Assembly: GCA_031283505.1 (NCBI GenBank)
Contig: JAITBO010000278.1
Location: 1-6,454, forward strand
Length of the DNA stretch: 6,454 bases
Direction of reading: 5' to 3'
From: Treponema sp.
GTDB lineage: Bacteria > Spirochaetota > Spirochaetia > Treponematales > Breznakiellaceae
Shown: positions 4,004-6,454 of the stretch, in pieces
Layout: each line of letters begins with the position of its first letter
Position numbering within the stretch: position 1 is the stretch's first letter
Made by a program: the position numbers and the translations under genes
The notes under the pieces: generated by a model
Databases searched by the model: none
Told to the model about the DNA's origin: nothing
The model's input: the letters and a program-made list of their open reading frames with translations, nothing else

Positions 4004-6454
4004 ATGAAAAAGCTTATCCTGCTCAGGGTTTTTGTGGTCTTCGCTATTATTATTGCGGTAATAGTTGGGGCAGGCTTGGGCTTGATTTTGGCGGAGACGG
4101 CGAACATCAAAAATCAGGAAAATTTTATCGAATTTGCTCCTGCCCTGCCGACCAGAATACTCGATATTAACGGGACTCTTATCACCGAATTTTCCGCAGA
4201 CGAAAAGCGGGAGCTGGTTTCACTGAGCGATCTGCCCCGGCATCTCATTTACGCGGTGCTGGCCCGGGAAGACCCGGATTTTTACAACCACCGGGGGTTC
4301 AGCATACGGGGAATCGCCCGCGCGTTTTACGGGCAGTTGACGGGTAAAACCCTGGGGGGCGGTTCGACCATCACCCAGCAAGTGGCCGGGACCCTCTACA
4401 CCGACCGTGCCGAAAAATCCTATTCCCGGAAGATACGGGAACTCTGGTGGGCCATCCAGATGGAAAGGCGGTATACCAAAAACGAAATTTTGGAGATTTA
4501 CCTTAATTATATGTATATGGGGCCGGGGGTTTACGGGGTAGAGGCGGCGAGTAAGTTCTTCTTCGGTCACAGCGCCAGGGAAATTACTCTGGCGGAGGCG
4601 GCGATCCTGGTGATACAGCTTTCGAGCCCCGCACGGTACAATCCTTTGGACAATCCCAATGTCGCCATGAACCGGCAACGGGCGGTCCTGAACCGTATGG
4701 TAGAACTGGGCTATACCACCGTCGAAGCCGCTGATGAGTCTTTCGCCGAATACTGGGACAACTACGATTACACCCGGGCCTCGACCTCGGCCTATTACAA
4801 CCGGGAAGACAGGGCGCCCTGGTTCAGCGAATATGTGCGCCGGGAGCTGGACGACATGATGTACGGCACCATGGACTATTACCGGGACGGATATACCGTC
4901 CAGACCACCCTGGATTTGAATTTCCAGGAGATGGCGGAAAAGTACATGGCCCAGGGGCTTGTAAGGGCAAACCGGGAATTCTCAAGGTCCAGAGGAACCA
5001 GGCTGGATAAGGCGGAACAGATATATATTCCTGTCGTGGATCTCCTCTCCCTTTACTTCAACCTTGACGCCATTCACGGGACTTCGGACGCCCAAACCGA
5101 ACAGAAGGCCAGGTCCCGGTACACCAGGATCGTGAACCCGGTGGTGGATATGGCGGCCCTGATCTTCGGCCTGCCGGACCTGAAAGTCATAACCAATAGC
5201 GCCTATGTGGAGATGAAAAACGCCACAGAGAAGAACGTGGTGGAAGGGGCCCTCATTACTATTGAAAGTGAAACCGGGTATATCAAGGCCATCGTCGGGG
5301 GATCTAAATACGATGAGTCTAACCAGTTGATACGGGCGACCCAGGCCAGGGTCATGCCGGGAAGCTCTTTTAAGCCCCTGTATTACTCGGCGGCTATAGA
5401 CAGCCGGCAATTTACCCCTTCGACATTGATCTACGATCTTCCCATCGTCTTTCATAACGAAGACGGCACTCCCTATCTTCCCCTGAATTTCCGGGGGGAA
5501 TGGAAAGGCCCGGTCCTTCTCTACAATGCCCTGGCTAACTCCATGAATGTGCCGTCCCTGAGAATTTTGGACAGTATAGGTTTTGACGCGGCTATAGACC
5601 GGGCAGCGGATCTTCTTATGGTCTATGGTGATGAAGCCAAACGGCGGACGTTCCCCCGGCTCTACCCCATGGGGCTGGGTACTATTTCAGTGGCCCCCAT
5701 TCAGATAGCCAGGGCGTATGCGGTCTTCGCAAACCAGGGGCAGGATGTGACGCCCATAGCCATACGGTCCATAGAAGACCGGAACGGACGGGTAATCCTT
5801 AACCCGGAACAGGAACTGCGGATAAAGCAGCGCCGTATGGAAAACAATATTCAGGTCATAAGCCGGCAGAACGCCTACGTCATGACGGGACTTCTGAAAA
5901 AGACCCTGGATATGGGTACTCTGGCCTCGGTGTCGGGAAAATTCACCTTTCGGGCTGAAGACGGTACGCGCTACCGCATCCCTGCGGCGGGTAAAACCGG
6001 TACCACCCAGAACTGGTCCGATGCCTGGGCTGTCGGGTATACTCCCTATTATACCACCGCAATCTGGTTCGGCTTTGACAAACCGGGAAATTCCCTGGGC
6101 CTCTCTCTGACCGGGGCGACTCTGGCCGGGCCTATTTGGGGGGACTATATGCGGGAGATACACCTGGAGCTTCCCATGAAGGATTTTGTCCGCCCCGCCG
6201 ACGGGATCGTAGACGTAACGGTCTGTACCCAGACCGGGCTCCTGAAAAATCCGGCCTGTCCCAACAGCGTCACCCTTAGCTACCTGGAGGGGACTCAGCC
6301 TGTGGCGTACTGTGACGTACACGGGGAGGTCCCGTCCGCTGTTATCGCCTCAAGCGGCCTGAACTTTGATGTCATCGGGATAGACGAGAGGGTGATTTTA
6401 CAGGAGCTCAGGATGCCGGAACTGGACCTCGATTCTCTTCCGTCTTCCGGGAAC
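4004..6454 (+). CDS. mrcA: Class A penicillin-binding protein (peptidoglycan glycosyltransferase/transpeptidase), 3' end cut by window
   Basis: The protein polymerises lipid II glycan chains and cross-links their peptides at the outer face of the cytoplasmic membrane. 817 codons are present without a stop. After a basic N-terminus and membrane helix (about 4-28), the GT51 domain shows all its motifs: EDPDFYNHRG (89-98, catalytic E89), GGSTITQQ (119-126), RKIRE (142-146) and an EILEIYLN segment just after. The transpeptidase follows from about 414, with SSFK (454-457, nucleophile S454), SMN (513-515) and KTGT (664-667). A C-terminal Cys-containing region (C741, C752, C770, H773) matches the usual tail of PBP1A-type proteins. 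Residues 305-413 between the domains are longer than in many relatives. The ATG lacks a Shine-Dalgarno, and an in-frame stop at 3995 precludes a longer form; GTG at 4034, with AGGG 5 nt upstream, is an alternative start. The mrcA/ponA/pbp1A names are interchangeable here. PbpC is less likely given TITQQ and the tail. Confidence 0.96.
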   Translation, partial: MKKLILLRVFVVFAIIIAVIVGAGLGLILAETANIKNQENFIEFAPALPTRILDINGTLITEFSADEKRELVSLSDLPRHLIYAVLAREDPDFYNHRGFSIRGIARAFYGQLTGKTLGGGSTITQQVAGTLYTDRAEKSYSRKIRELWWAIQMERRYTKNEILEIYLNYMYMGPGVYGVEAASKFFFGHSAREITLAEAAILVIQLSSPARYNPLDNPNVAMNRQRAVLNRMVELGYTTVEAADESFAEYWDNYDYTRASTSAYYNREDRAPWFSEYVRRELDDMMYGTMDYYRDGYTVQTTLDLNFQEMAEKYMAQGLVRANREFSRSRGTRLDKAEQIYIPVVDLLSLYFNLDAIHGTSDAQTEQKARSRYTRIVNPVVDMAALIFGLPDLKVITNSAYVEMKNATEKNVVEGALITIESETGYIKAIVGGSKYDESNQLIRATQARVMPGSSFKPLYYSAAIDSRQFTPSTLIYDLPIVFHNEDGTPYLPLNFRGEWKGPVLLYNALANSMNVPSLRILDSIGFDAAIDRAADLLMVYGDEAKRRTFPRLYPMGLGTISVAPIQIARAYAVFANQGQDVTPIAIRSIEDRNGRVILNPEQELRIKQRRMENNIQVISRQNAYVMTGLLKKTLDMGTLASVSGKFTFRAEDGTRYRIPAAGKTGTTQNWSDAWAVGYTPYYTTAIWFGFDKPGNSLGLSLTGATLAGPIWGDYMREIHLELPMKDFVRPADGIVDVTVCTQTGLLKNPACPNSVTLSYLEGTQPVAYCDVHGEVPSAVIASSGLNFDVIGIDERVILQELRMPELDLDSLPSSGN

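Noticed and set aside
4220..6322. Leftward open frames inside the PBP gene (4220-4678, 4982-5455, 5687-6322)
   Set aside because: They lie antisense to conserved PBP motifs, which explain the sequence completely.
1..6454. CRISPR arrays, insertion sequences, tRNA or rRNA genes
   Set aside because: I saw no spaced direct repeats, transposase-like frames, terminal inverted repeats or cloverleaf-type sequences anywhere in the window.

Overview
The window carries a conserved cell-envelope neighbourhood of a didermic bacterium with moderately GC-rich DNA. Gene content and protein style would suit a spirochaete, perhaps a Treponema relative, but no rRNA or marker gene supports this, so the placement is low-confidence inference.

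Layout. Positions 1-152 are noncoding, downstream of a leftward operon. Three genes read leftward, in transcription order hflK (3668-2688), hflC (2691-1711, ATGA overlap with hflK) and an unnamed membrane protein (1670-153, 40 bp after hflC). A 335-bp divergent intergenic region (3669-4003) follows. It holds a possible hflK promoter, a 19-bp imperfect hairpin, an AT-rich palindrome containing TATAAT on both strands, and a doubtful 70-codon frame. From 4004 rightward runs a class A penicillin-binding protein gene, still open at the window end after 817 codons.

Function. HflK and HflC are paired SPFH/band-7 membrane proteins that, in characterised bacteria, assemble into a cage around the protease FtsH and modulate membrane-protein turnover. 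The third gene is the least ordinary item. Its cytoplasmic half looks like the C-lobe of a Ser/Thr protein kinase with no recognisable ATP-binding loop, HRD or DFG motif. A strongly basic juxtamembrane stretch, one membrane helix and an extracytoplasmic NTF2-like domain follow. It reads as a membrane pseudokinase co-transcribed with hflKC. The divergent gene makes peptidoglycan (glycosyltransferase plus transpeptidase). Its start lacks a Shine-Dalgarno sequence and sits 11 nt after a perfect -10 hexamer, which suggests a leaderless or nearly leaderless mRNA. Together the window joins cell-wall synthesis with membrane-protein quality control; a regulatory link between them is inference only.
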